From Chthoniobacteraceae bacterium (GTDB lineage: Bacteria > Verrucomicrobiota > Verrucomicrobiia > Chthoniobacterales > Chthoniobacteraceae), in contig CANFTB010000046.1 of NCBI GenBank assembly GCA_947449735.1, forward strand, positions 1-33,571: a stretch of DNA of 33,571 bases, written 5' to 3'. This document shows, in pieces, positions 21,925 to 31,084 of this stretch (positions are counted from its first letter, which is position 1; the number at the start of each line of letters is the position of its first letter). Below the pieces are notes generated by a model. It worked only from the letters and a program-made list of their open reading frames with translations. It was not told the DNA's origin and ran no database searches. Made by a program: the position numbers and the translations under genes.

Positions 21925-24853
21925 ACGGCGCGGCGAACTTACCCGTGGAAACGCCGTCCGCGACATTCCAGACTCGGAGCACGCCGTCGTGTCCGCCGGC
22001 CAGCACCCGCTTTCCATCGCCGGTGATCGCAACGGACTGCAAAAATTCGCCCGCCTCTGGAAATGCGCGCACCTCCTTGCCGTCCACTCCCATAAGCCGC
22101 ACCTTGTTGTCGCCGGAGCTCGTCACCATGGTGCCGCTCAAACTCACAAAACGGACGCCTGTTACCTCCTTGTCGTAGCCGTCCACGTTGCGTTTGCGCT
22201 GCCCGCTGGAAACCTCCCAGACTTTCACCACGTTGTCGGCCCCCGCAGTCGCCAACTGGCGAGCGTCCGCACTCCAGTTCAAGCCGAGCACATGCCCGGT
22301 GTGGCCCTCATAGGTGCGGAGCACGCTTCCCGCCACCGGATCGATCAAACGGGCGGCGCGGTCAGCGCCACCGGATGCAAGCTGCTTTCCATCCGGGGAA
22401 TACTCCAAAGCAAAGACCGTGTCCGAGTGCGTCTTGGTGATTTCTTTGAGGAAGGCTCCCGTCGAGGGATCCCACAACTTGATTTCACCATCCCGCGAGG
22501 GTTCACCCCCACCCGTCGCCAATACCTTTCCATCGGGCGAAAAAGCCAGGGCATTCACCCGGTCTACAAAACCTGGTTTCCCAGCAACGCCGCCAAGCTG
22601 CCGCTCGAATTTCCAGCGAGGTGCCAGATTCCATGCCGCGAACCGCCCCCGGGCAGAAACCAAAAGTTTCCCGTCGCCTGCGAACGCCAGAAAGCCCGCG
22701 GGCTCTGGCGCGGCGCCGGCAACCGCTGGTGCCGCTGGTGCCGCTGGTGCCGCGGCGGCGCCGAAGACGCCCACCGGACTTCCGGACGCCGCCGCCCAGG
22801 TGTAGGCCGTTCCCTCCGGGTCGAGCGCGGCCACCAGCGAGCCGTCCGGTGAAAACGCCACCCGCGCAAACGCCTTCGCCCCGTCGGCATCCACCTTGCG
22901 CGCAGCGGCAAGAGCCGCCTCGGCGGCCTTCCGGGCAGCCTCACACTTTACGACCTCCTCCTTCGCCTCCTTCGCCTGCGTCGCAGCAGTTTCGGTCTCC
23001 TTCTTCGAAAGCCGGGCCTCATTCTCCGCAATGGAAACAGCCTGCTCCGCCTTTTTCAAGGCGTCCTCGGCAGCGGTCACCGCCTGGTCCGCAGGAGCCA
23101 CCTTGTCGGAAGCTGCCTTGTGCTTGGCGGCAAGCTGGTCCTTCTCAGAAGCCACCTTGGTCTTCTCCGTCTTCTTTGCCTCTAGATCCTTTGTAGCGGC
23201 CTCGACCTCAGCCGCGACTGGCGGCCTGACGGCCTTCACCTTTTCAAGCGCGGTCGACGCGGCGGCGAGGTTCTTTTCAGCAGCGTCCACCGCGGCCACC
23301 CCAGCCTTCAACGCCGCATCAGCCGCTTCAAGCGCCTTTGCACCAGCCTCCTTTGCCTCCTTCGCAGTCTTGAGCGCAACCGCAGCCTCCGGAACCTTTT
23401 TGCGCTTCGGATCCACATCGCCCTCCGCCTTTTTCAAACGCTCCCCGGCCTTCACTACAAACTTGTCGGCCTCGGTCAGGGCCGTCTTCGCGGCCTCGTG
23501 GTTGGCCGTTTGAACCTGAAACACCGAGTCTGCAGCGACAACCTTCTCCGCTAGAAAACGACTCCCCTTCTGCTGCGAAACGAGCTTTCCGGCCTCGTCC
23601 CAGATCTTCAAAGAGGCATCAGCGCCCGCAGTCGCATAGCGCTTCCCGTCCCCACGGACTGAAAACGCCTGAAGCGCCGCGCCGTGTTTAATCTGCAGCA
23701 CAGGCTCGTTTTTCTCGAACGCCCAAACAGACACAGTACCGTCCGCTGCCCCTGACGCAAAACCCGCCGTGCCAGCCGCCTGTAGCGCAATCTGAACCCC
23801 CGAAGCCGGTTTCCATTCCTTCTGCTGCTCGAGCTTCGAACTCCAGCGCCTCACCACCGCATCTTCCCCCGCCACGAGCAGGGCGCTGCCGTCGCCCGTC
23901 CAGAGCAGCGCCTTGATTTCAGCAGGCGCCTCCACCTTCAGCACCGGTTCGCTCCCGTCCACGCTCCAAACCGCAAGCGCGCGACCCTCCGACGCGGTGG
24001 CCATCCGCCTGCCGTCAGGCGAAAACTGCGCGGACCGGATTCGCATCCCGTCTTCCGAAAGCTTGCGGACCGCCTTGCCGTCCGCAGCGTTCAAAATCTG
24101 CACCACGCCGCCGGGCTGGGCTTGGGCCGCGAACCACTTCCCATCCACACTTGCCGAAAGCACCGTTCCGCCGAAGGCAAACTGGGACACCTCCGTCTCG
24201 CCAGACCCCCCCCACAACTTGACCTCCCGGAAACTTCCCGCCGCCAGCCTCTTCCCGTCTCGGCTGAAGGACAGCGAACTGACCTGATCTCTGGCGACCG
24301 CTTCCGAGAACACGAGCGCTGATGTGGGAAGGTGGTACACAAACAACTGGTTCGAGCGCGCGCACGCGGCGTACTGTCCGTCCTCAGTGACAGCCACAGC
24401 CAGGATGCCCTTGAGATGCGAGGGAATCGGCTGGAACTTCAAAACCCGCTCCGAGCGCGGAGCGATCTTGGCACCCTGTTGAATCCAGAGCTTCAAAAGC
24501 GCAAGCTGCTCGGGCGACAGATTTTTGGCTTTCGCCTTGTTGTCCCGCGGCGGCATCGCGGTGTCCGGATCCGCATGCGCCGCCGCAGTCAGCAGCAGGC
24601 TTTTGTCAGGCGCCCCCGGGACAAGCGCCGGTCCGGAATCGCCGCCCTTGAGGATGAGTTCGCGGGTCTCAAGATTAAGCCCTCCCTTCGTCGTGGTCTT
24701 GCAGTGACACGCCAGGCAGTTGTCATTCAGAAAAGGAAGCACCTCGGTGTCGTATTGCACCTCGCCGGGATGCTTGATCTGGGCCACGGGGATGGGAGCA
24801 GCCACGGCCGAAACAGCCAGGGCGAAAAGGGGGACGAAGATGCCGCGCTTCAT
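21923..24853 (-). CDS. PSCyt1-WD40 exported protein with an inserted coiled coil
   Basis: From ATG 24853 the 976-residue product has a signal peptide (KRGIFVPLFALAVSAVAA) and a PSCyt1-type cytochrome domain with heme motif CLACH (46-50) and a likely Met ligand in AMPPR. WD40-like blades cover about 150-430 (phrases FSRDGKRLAAGS, FSPDGRRMATAS, GKRYATAGADASLKIWD). Next comes a highly charged Ala/Lys/Glu coiled coil (about 453-655), an Ala/Pro linker, and further blades to the end (FSPDGKVLATGGG, YSPDGKQLASGGADR, LATAGADNVVKVWE, GDNKVRLMGVDG). A coiled coil thus interrupts the propeller. An alternative start, ATG 24928, overlaps the previous stop (ATGA) and adds 25 residues before the signal peptide; I prefer 24853 because of the signal peptide. 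It is the last gene of the five-gene minus-strand operon. It may be an electron-accepting scaffold; this is inference. Confidence 0.9.
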   Translation of the reverse strand: MKRGIFVPLFALAVSAVAAPIPVAQIKHPGEVQYDTEVLPFLNDNCLACHCKTTTKGGLNLETRELILKGGDSGPALVPGAPDKSLLLTAAAHADPDTAMPPRDNKAKAKNLSPEQLALLKLWIQQGAKIAPRSERVLKFQPIPSHLKGILAVAVTEDGQYAACARSNQLFVYHLPTSALVFSEAVARDQVSSLSFSRDGKRLAAGSFREVKLWGGSGETEVSQFAFGGTVLSASVDGKWFAAQAQPGGVVQILNAADGKAVRKLSEDGMRIRSAQFSPDGRRMATASEGRALAVWSVDGSEPVLKVEAPAEIKALLWTGDGSALLVAGEDAVVRRWSSKLEQQKEWKPASGVQIALQAAGTAGFASGAADGTVSVWAFEKNEPVLQIKHGAALQAFSVRGDGKRYATAGADASLKIWDEAGKLVSQQKGSRFLAEKVVAADSVFQVQTANHEAAKTALTEADKFVVKAGERLKKAEGDVDPKRKKVPEAAVALKTAKEAKEAGAKALEAADAALKAGVAAVDAAEKNLAAASTALEKVKAVRPPVAAEVEAATKDLEAKKTEKTKVASEKDQLAAKHKAASDKVAPADQAVTAAEDALKKAEQAVSIAENEARLSKKETETAATQAKEAKEEVVKCEAARKAAEAALAAARKVDADGAKAFARVAFSPDGSLVAALDPEGTAYTWAAASGSPVGVFGAAAAPAAPAAPAVAGAAPEPAGFLAFAGDGKLLVSARGRFAAWNLAPRWKFERQLGGVAGKPGFVDRVNALAFSPDGKVLATGGGEPSRDGEIKLWDPSTGAFLKEITKTHSDTVFALEYSPDGKQLASGGADRAARLIDPVAGSVLRTYEGHTGHVLGLNWSADARQLATAGADNVVKVWEVSSGQRKRNVDGYDKEVTGVRFVSLSGTMVTSSGDNKVRLMGVDGKEVRAFPEAGEFLQSVAITGDGKRVLAGGHDGVLRVWNVADGVSTGKFAAP

Positions 24854-24924
24854 AACATGGAAAACCGCTTGAAAATAAAGTACTTGTTCCCGAACACGAC
24901 GGGAGTCGCAGCCGGCAAGGAGCC

Positions 24925-27087
24925 TCATTGCGCGGCCTTCACCTCGAACGCCACCGGACTCGAAAACACCGTTGTCCCGGTGTCCTTGCCTCGGAACTTG
25001 CCCTTGGTAAACACCGTGAAATAGACGCTGTGCCGGCCCACCGGCAGCTTCAGGGCCGCAGTGTCGATCACTGCCGTTGCCGTCGCCGACTTTGCATCCA
25101 CATCGATCTCCTTCACCGCCTCCACTCCAGGCGCACCCGCGGCTTTGAGCTTCAACGCATCCTTGAACTCTCCGCGGCGCACCACCTTGAGCGGAACCTC
25201 GAGCTTGCCACCAGCCTTCACTTCGACGGGCGCATTCTCACCCGGAGTGATCTGCACGGGCGCCAGCTCGGCGGGCGTGACGCCCAGCACGAAACGCTGC
25301 GCCAGGTAGGACTCCACCGGCGACACATTCGAATCAGGCACCAGCCAGCGCGTTGTGACGGCCGAGGCGTCGCGCTCCCTCACTGCACCCGCGATGTCTG
25401 CCTTCCCGAAGATGCGCACTTCACCCACAAACGGCTCCAGTTTTTCCTCCGCCGCAAGCAACAGATAGCCCTCATTCTTCCCCGGCAAAACTCTGGTCGG
25501 CACGCAAGTCACCCCCGGCGGCAGACCGGACGCACAAAGTTCAATTTCGCCTGCGAAACCATCCCGTCTGAACACAACCACCCGGACGGCAAGTGTTCCA
25601 CCAGCCCGCAACTGAGCAGCACGCGGCGTCGAAATCTGGGTGACAGGCACCTCCGGAGGTTGTTGAACCGCCGCAACCAGCCGGAAATCGGGACTCTCCT
25701 TGCGCACAAAAAGCGCGTACGCGGACGATGGCGCCGCCACCTGCGCACCCGAAAGGTCCCGCACCTGGACGGTGTAAAGACCGTCCTCCTTGAGCTCGAC
25801 GCGCGCAGTCGGATCGTTCACCGGCATCGGCATCAGCTTGCCCCCGGCGTCCGCATCCGCACCCCAAGCTTCCGCGACATCCTTGCCGTCTTTTTGAATC
25901 AGGAGGAACGGGTTGCAGGGCAATCCGAGCCGGTGCGAGAGCACCTCGAAACGCCAGACATCGCCCTTCTTTCCTTCAAAACTCCAGAAGTCGACGTCTC
26001 CCGCCGGATAAAACCGGCCGCCGAGTACTGCCGGCGCGGAAAACTTCGTGGCCTCGCCGGGCGCAGCATTCGGCTCCTGCTCCAAAACAGGCGCCTGCGA
26101 CGCAATGGCAAACACCACGGGGTTCGAAAGGCCCGCGGGCGACGCAAGCCGGTACTTGAAAGAGTCGACCTCGCCAGATCCCGACACCCGGAGAACGTCC
26201 CGTCCCCGCGGAGCCTGCGCCGGAACATCCAGTTCGACGTCAGTTTCCTCCAGAACCCGGCCGTCGCTCCCTTTCATCTTCGAAACCCTGCCCTGGGGTA
26301 ACAACCTGCCGTACAAAGTCACCTTCCTGCGGCCTCCGCCCTGCAGCGCCACCGACGATGCGAAATCAATGAACGGCGCCTCCGAGGCGCTCAGTCGGTA
26401 CGCGTAATCCGCCCCACCGGCATACGTCAGGTCGTGCAAACGCAGCAGGACATCCCCGTCGGCCGACGCCGTGTGGTCGATCAACCCGTCCCGGGTCGCC
26501 CCCTGCAGACGCCGCCCCCCGCGGTCGACCACTTCGAAAACGGGCTTCAGCTTGGAATCGATCGACTGCGTCTGAACCTGTATCAGGACTCGCTGCCCCT
26601 TTTTGAGCCCAATTCGGAAATGCTCGCTCGCGGAGGCGGCAACCCGCCCAAGCACCACGGCGCCAAGCTTGATCTCAGCGGCGTCCGCAGGCGTCGGGGC
26701 GGCCTTGGCAACCACCACATGCTCACCCGCCCCCACGACAAAGCTGCGTGGATTCGAAAGGCCCAGCGAACCGGACGCGCACAGCTCGTACTCGCCCACC
26801 GGAACCTCGGGCGCAACGTTCACAGTAAACCGACCCTTTTCCTTCAGCACCGCGCGGATTCCGGGATTCGAAAAGTGAAGCTCCTTGACCTCCCCGTCCG
26901 CAACCACGACCGCCACCTCCGACTCCCCTCCCACCTTTGCCGCAGGGGGGTAGACGGAATCCAAGCGCAGCACGGGAAGTTCGGCATGACTCACGCCTGC
27001 GCAAGCCATTCCAACTGCAACAGAGAGGACCGCCCGGAAGGCACTGGGACAGTCGGGACGCGACCGGAAAGAGGGGGACGGATTCAA
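24925..27087 (-). CDS. Exported protein with PPC-like beta-sandwich domains
   Basis: The 720-residue product starts with TTG at 27087, the only usable start before its signal peptide (AVLSVAVGMACAGVSHA, cut about residue 35). Upstream, the in-frame TAA is the stop of the preceding gene, 15 bases away. Two segments resemble the bacterial pre-peptidase C-terminal (PPC) domain: about 140-235 (GRVAASASEHFRIGLKKGQR, DSKLKPVFEVVDRGGRRL, DGDVLLRLHDLTYAGGADY) and about 345-450 (GGRFYPAGDVDFWSFEGKKG, TARVELKEDGLYTVQVRD). The C-terminal third looks like further Ig-like strands. No protease or other catalytic domain is visible. Proteins of this type commonly accompany DUF1549/DUF1553 and WD40 cytochrome genes in this phylum, so a structural or ligand-binding role in the same complex is plausible but unproven. 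Confidence 0.85.
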   Translation of the reverse strand: MNPSPSFRSRPDCPSAFRAVLSVAVGMACAGVSHAELPVLRLDSVYPPAAKVGGESEVAVVVADGEVKELHFSNPGIRAVLKEKGRFTVNVAPEVPVGEYELCASGSLGLSNPRSFVVGAGEHVVVAKAAPTPADAAEIKLGAVVLGRVAASASEHFRIGLKKGQRVLIQVQTQSIDSKLKPVFEVVDRGGRRLQGATRDGLIDHTASADGDVLLRLHDLTYAGGADYAYRLSASEAPFIDFASSVALQGGGRRKVTLYGRLLPQGRVSKMKGSDGRVLEETDVELDVPAQAPRGRDVLRVSGSGEVDSFKYRLASPAGLSNPVVFAIASQAPVLEQEPNAAPGEATKFSAPAVLGGRFYPAGDVDFWSFEGKKGDVWRFEVLSHRLGLPCNPFLLIQKDGKDVAEAWGADADAGGKLMPMPVNDPTARVELKEDGLYTVQVRDLSGAQVAAPSSAYALFVRKESPDFRLVAAVQQPPEVPVTQISTPRAAQLRAGGTLAVRVVVFRRDGFAGEIELCASGLPPGVTCVPTRVLPGKNEGYLLLAAEEKLEPFVGEVRIFGKADIAGAVRERDASAVTTRWLVPDSNVSPVESYLAQRFVLGVTPAELAPVQITPGENAPVEVKAGGKLEVPLKVVRRGEFKDALKLKAAGAPGVEAVKEIDVDAKSATATAVIDTAALKLPVGRHSVYFTVFTKGKFRGKDTGTTVFSSPVAFEVKAAQ

Positions 27088-27102
27088 TTTCGCGATCTCA
27101 GA

Positions 27103-29622
27103 TTAGTGGTTGAACAAAAACTCCTTGGTGTTCAGCACGACCCAGAGAATGTCCTCATACGCCTGCTGGCGCGCGGCCTGGGTAGCGAGCGGATTTCCAT
27201 CGGCGCCCTTGCGCGGCTTGGCGATGTGCGCCTTCGCGACGGCCACCTCCTCGGGGCTCGGGTTACGGGCGTAGGCGGTGAGGTAAAGCTCCTGTAACAC
27301 CTCCTCGTCCTTGCGCGTATCCGCAGCCCATTGCGCTGCGGAGCCCTTGCTGGAGGAAAGCTTCTCCTGAATGCCCTTTGCGTTCAACAAGTGGAGGGCC
27401 TGGGCAATGCTGGCGTCCTGGGAGCGTTCGCACTCGCACGCGCTCGAGGACTCCGGCCGCCCGAACACCGTCAGGAAATAAGAGTCCTTGTTGAAACTGT
27501 TGTCCGGCAGCGAAATCGCCTTCGTCTCGGCGGGCATCCCGACAAACCCGGCGTTCGAACGCGTCACCGTGTTCAGGCCGTCGTAGAGCACCTCAGCGGG
27601 AAGGCGCTTCGGAAAAAAGCGCGAGAAGTTCTGGCGGTCCGACTGGTTGTACTGGTTGGGGATTGCGCTGAACTGGTAGGTCCTTGAATTCACCAGATCG
27701 CGGATCACGGTCTTCACATCAAATCCGGAATCCACGAAGCGTTTGGCCACCGCATCCAAAAGCTCGGGGTTCGAGGGCGGGTTGGTGTCGCGCATGTCGT
27801 CCTCTGGCTCCACAAGGCCGCGGTTGAAGAAGTGCTTCCAGTAACGGTTCACCAGGGTCTTCGCGAAGAACGGGTTCTCCTTGTCCCGCATCCACGAGAC
27901 AAGCCGCATGCGGGGATCCTCGTCGGGCGCGATCTCCATGGGACCGCTCCCGAGTGCCGCCGGCTTCACCGGCAGGCGCGTCTTCTTGTTAGTCGCAACG
28001 GCCGCTCCTCGCCTGTGCAGCAGCGTGTCCGTCCCCTTGAAACGAACCTGGGAGAAGAACGCGGAAAAACTGTAGTAGTCGTTCTGGCTCCATTTCTCAA
28101 AAGGATGATGGTGGCACTGCGCGCACTGGAGGCGCGTCCCGAGAAACAGCTGCGCCGTGTCCTCAAGCTGCTGCTGCGGTTCCTTCACCTGCTTGTACCA
28201 AGCCACAGGCGGGTTCTCCTCGATGCTCCCGCTCGCAGCGATCACCTCGCTAGCAATCCGGTCGAACGGCTTGTTCTCGCGGAACGAATCGCTCAGCCAC
28301 GAGTAGAACGCAAAGTTCATCGGCGCGTCCTTCGCCGTCCCGCGCTTGTTACGCAACAGCGCGCTCCATTTGCCCGCGAAGAAATCCGCGTACTCCGGCG
28401 TCTCCAAAAGCATGTCCACCCACTTGGCCCGCTTCCCGGCAGACTGGTCCGCCAAAAACTGCTTCGCCTCCTCGGCAGTCGGCAACCGGCCAGCGATGTC
28501 CAGTGTGACACGGCGCAAAAAGGTCGCGTCGTCCGCCATTCCGGAAGGCGGCATCCCCATTTCGCGCAGTTTGCTGAACACCAGCTTGTCCACATAGTTG
28601 GCAGGCTCGGGCAGCACCCCCACCGGAGCCCCCAGCGGAACCGTGGCGTTGAAAACCGCCGCCTTCCCGAGATACCGCACCATCACCGCGACATCCCCCG
28701 GCTGGCCGAGCATGGAAACAAAACCCTCCTCGCTCACCTTTGCGATCGACTTCTCATTGGGCTCGAACAGCGCGCTGCGCGTGACATCCTGCACAGACCC
28801 GTCCGTGTAAACCGCGCGCACAGCGACCTGCTGCTCCCCGTCCAGAGCCATCCGGCGCTTCGAGGGCGAAACTTCGATGCGCGCAATCGTCGGATCCGTT
28901 GGCTTGCCGTAGGGCATCCCCTGCGCGATCCAGCGCAGCAACAACCGGTAGTCGTCCGAGTCGAGCTCAAGGCGCTTGCCGCCCCCGTGCGGCACCGAGG
29001 CGACGCCCTTGGTCAACAGCAGGCTGTTCTCCGGCGAGGCCGGAAACAAACGCCGGCCGCGCGACTCGTTGACGAGGTGCTCGTAGTCTTCCCCCGGTTC
29101 AAAACCCAGAAGGGAAAGCCGGAACCCATTCTGACCACCAGACTTGCCGTGACAGCCGCCGGAGTTGCAGCTCGCCTTGGTGAAGATCGGTACGATCTGG
29201 TTGGCAAAATTAATCGGCGCCTCCACCGCGGCCTCGGACACCACGACCTCCATCGCCGCGCTTTTCTCTCCAAGCTTCGCAGTTACCACCGCCTTGCCGT
29301 CCTTGAGCACGCTCACCAACCCGTCCGCTCCGACATGCACCACTCCCTCGGGCGCCACGCTGTACTGAGCCTTCGCCGTGTAGTCCCGTAGTCCCCCGTC
29401 AGCAACCGCTCCGTTCAACTGAATCTGGTACCGCGTGCCCTTGCCTTTGAGCGCCAGCCGGGACGCCTTGGAGTCGCCCGAGGGGCCGAGTTCAAACTGC
29501 AGGGCGGACGGCGGCGCCGACGGGGCCGCCAGCGTCACCGCGTTGCCTCGGGCCAAGCCGGAGCACAGCAGCCACGAGCCGAAAAGTATGCTGTTCCGAA
29601 AAGCGGGGAGAAGGGTTTTCAT
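27103..29622 (-). CDS. Ig-like/DUF1549/DUF1553 exported protein with a CX4CH motif
   Basis: The 839-residue product has a signal peptide (about 1-26), a bacterial Ig-like (BIG2-type) domain (about 45-130; GVVHVGADGLVSVLKDGKAV), then a CX4CH motif CNSGGCH (152-158) in the context FTKASCNSGGCHGKSGGQNG. A second Ig-like segment lies at about 245-330. DUF1549 follows (about 343-510; VTLDIAGRLPT, FAGKWSALLRNKRG) and includes the classical heme motif CAQCH (500-504). DUF1553 (about 580-835) has FFAKTLVNRYWKHFFNRGLVEP, FGRPESSSACECERSQDASI and the terminal LNTKEFLFNH. Compared with the plus-strand relative it replaces PSCyt1 with the Ig-CX4CH unit, so it is a different subfamily. It is third in the five-gene operon, 12 bases after a DUF1501 gene. 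Activity is unknown. Confidence 0.92.
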   Translation of the reverse strand: MKTLLPAFRNSILFGSWLLCSGLARGNAVTLAAPSAPPSALQFELGPSGDSKASRLALKGKGTRYQIQLNGAVADGGLRDYTAKAQYSVAPEGVVHVGADGLVSVLKDGKAVVTAKLGEKSAAMEVVVSEAAVEAPINFANQIVPIFTKASCNSGGCHGKSGGQNGFRLSLLGFEPGEDYEHLVNESRGRRLFPASPENSLLLTKGVASVPHGGGKRLELDSDDYRLLLRWIAQGMPYGKPTDPTIARIEVSPSKRRMALDGEQQVAVRAVYTDGSVQDVTRSALFEPNEKSIAKVSEEGFVSMLGQPGDVAVMVRYLGKAAVFNATVPLGAPVGVLPEPANYVDKLVFSKLREMGMPPSGMADDATFLRRVTLDIAGRLPTAEEAKQFLADQSAGKRAKWVDMLLETPEYADFFAGKWSALLRNKRGTAKDAPMNFAFYSWLSDSFRENKPFDRIASEVIAASGSIEENPPVAWYKQVKEPQQQLEDTAQLFLGTRLQCAQCHHHPFEKWSQNDYYSFSAFFSQVRFKGTDTLLHRRGAAVATNKKTRLPVKPAALGSGPMEIAPDEDPRMRLVSWMRDKENPFFAKTLVNRYWKHFFNRGLVEPEDDMRDTNPPSNPELLDAVAKRFVDSGFDVKTVIRDLVNSRTYQFSAIPNQYNQSDRQNFSRFFPKRLPAEVLYDGLNTVTRSNAGFVGMPAETKAISLPDNSFNKDSYFLTVFGRPESSSACECERSQDASIAQALHLLNAKGIQEKLSSSKGSAAQWAADTRKDEEVLQELYLTAYARNPSPEEVAVAKAHIAKPRKGADGNPLATQAARQQAYEDILWVVLNTKEFLFNH

Positions 29623-29634
29623 GTATTTAAAATT

Positions 29635-31062
29635 CTAAGCTCCGACTAGTTCGCGCAGCACAACGCCGGCATCTGTGATCATCCGCGGGCGCCCGAGCGG
29701 GTCGAGAAACTCGCCGCCCGGATCCACTCCGAGCAGGTGGAAAATAGTCGCCGCCAAATCCGGTGGACGCACAGGGCGCGAGTCAGGAACACCGCCGATG
29801 CGGTCGCTGGACCCGATCACCTGGCCGCCGCCGACGCCCGCGCCGGCGAGCGCCACGGAAAAAACGCCGCCCCAGTGGTCACGCCCGCCCGAGGCATTTA
29901 TTTTGGGTGAACGTCCGAATTCGCCGATCGCAACCACAAGCGTCTCGTCCAAAAGCCCGCGTTGCTCCAAATCCTCCAGGAGCGTGGCGTAACTGCGGTC
30001 GAATTGCGGGCACAGCACGTCGCGAACGCGTTCCGCGTTCTTGGAGTGCGTGTCCCACAGCGGGTTTCCGATGTTCGTGTCCCCCTCTTCCCGGGGCCAG
30101 TTCACCTGTACCAAACGCACCCCCGCCTCCACCAAACGCCGGGATAGCAGCAGGCTCTGGCCGAACTTGTGCCGCCCGTAACGGTCGCGGAGCGCGGACG
30201 GCTCGCGGTCCATCTCAAAGGCCTCCCGGCTCTTGCGAGCGTGCAGCAAATCAAACGCCTTCTGCTGCATCCGGTCGAAGTCAACGAGGCCAGCGCCCTT
30301 GACGGCGCCGCCAAAGTGCCGGTCCATCTGCTGCAGCAATGCGGTCCGTTCGTTTAAACGCAGTTCGCTCACCCCCGGCGGACGGCTCAGTCCCTCGATG
30401 TTCACCACGCCCTCCCGGGGGTCGCATTTCAAAACATGAGGGTGCCAGGTCGGCCCCATCAAACCGCCGTTCTGGCCCGGCCAAAGGATGTTGGGGTTGT
30501 TGAACACGGGCTCGGGCAAGACCACAGACGACATCGGCGATCCCTGCCCGGGCTTTAATGCACCGACCACAGCCGCGATGCTCGGCCAGTCCGAAGGGTC
30601 CGGCGGCATGCTCTCGGCTTTTGAAAAATGCTTGTAGCCCGTGAGCATGTAATAGCCGCTCGTCGAATGACTGTTGATGTCGGTCGTCATCGAACGAATC
30701 ACCGCCATCCGGTGCGCCATCTTCGCGGTGTGGGGCAGCGTCTCGCAAAAGTGCGTGCCGGGAACCGACGTCGGAATCGACCGGAACGTTCCCCGGATTT
30801 CCAACGGCGCGTCAGGCTTGGGATCGAAGGTCTCGTGCTGCGGCGGCCCCCCGCTCATGAAAATCAGAATGCAGGACTTTGCCCGCCCGAAGCTTGCGAC
30901 ACCCGCCCCGGCGGAAACGGCGGCCTTTGCGCCCGCTCCAAAAAGCGCGGGCAATGAAAGTCCCATCGAGGCGATCCCACCCACGCGCAGCCATTCGCGG
31001 CGCGAAATTCCGCCGGCAACAGGGCGACCGGGAAGAGGTTGGAACGAGGGGGGGAATTCCAT
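29635..31062 (-). CDS. DUF1501 exported protein, second gene of the minus-strand operon
   Basis: The 475-residue product begins with a twin-arginine-like signal (SRREWLRVGG at 20-29, then a hydrophobic stretch). Family landmarks are FMSGGPPQHETFDPKP (68-83), FCETLPHTAKMAHRMAVIRSM, RRLVEAGVRLVQVNWPREEGD, VVAIGEFGRSPKINASGGRDHWGG and ATIFHLLGVDPGGEFLDPLGRP. It keeps the GGP-Q-TFDPKP segment typical of the family. It starts 22 bases after the upstream DUF1501 stop and ends 12 bases before the Ig/DUF1549 gene, so it belongs to the same transcript. It likely works with that DUF1549/DUF1553 protein; enzymatic activity is unproven. Confidence 0.93.
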   Translation of the reverse strand: MEFPPSFQPLPGRPVAGGISRREWLRVGGIASMGLSLPALFGAGAKAAVSAGAGVASFGRAKSCILIFMSGGPPQHETFDPKPDAPLEIRGTFRSIPTSVPGTHFCETLPHTAKMAHRMAVIRSMTTDINSHSTSGYYMLTGYKHFSKAESMPPDPSDWPSIAAVVGALKPGQGSPMSSVVLPEPVFNNPNILWPGQNGGLMGPTWHPHVLKCDPREGVVNIEGLSRPPGVSELRLNERTALLQQMDRHFGGAVKGAGLVDFDRMQQKAFDLLHARKSREAFEMDREPSALRDRYGRHKFGQSLLLSRRLVEAGVRLVQVNWPREEGDTNIGNPLWDTHSKNAERVRDVLCPQFDRSYATLLEDLEQRGLLDETLVVAIGEFGRSPKINASGGRDHWGGVFSVALAGAGVGGGQVIGSSDRIGGVPDSRPVRPPDLAATIFHLLGVDPGGEFLDPLGRPRMITDAGVVLRELVGA

Positions 31063-31084
31063 GCCTGAAGCTTGAGTTCCGCGG

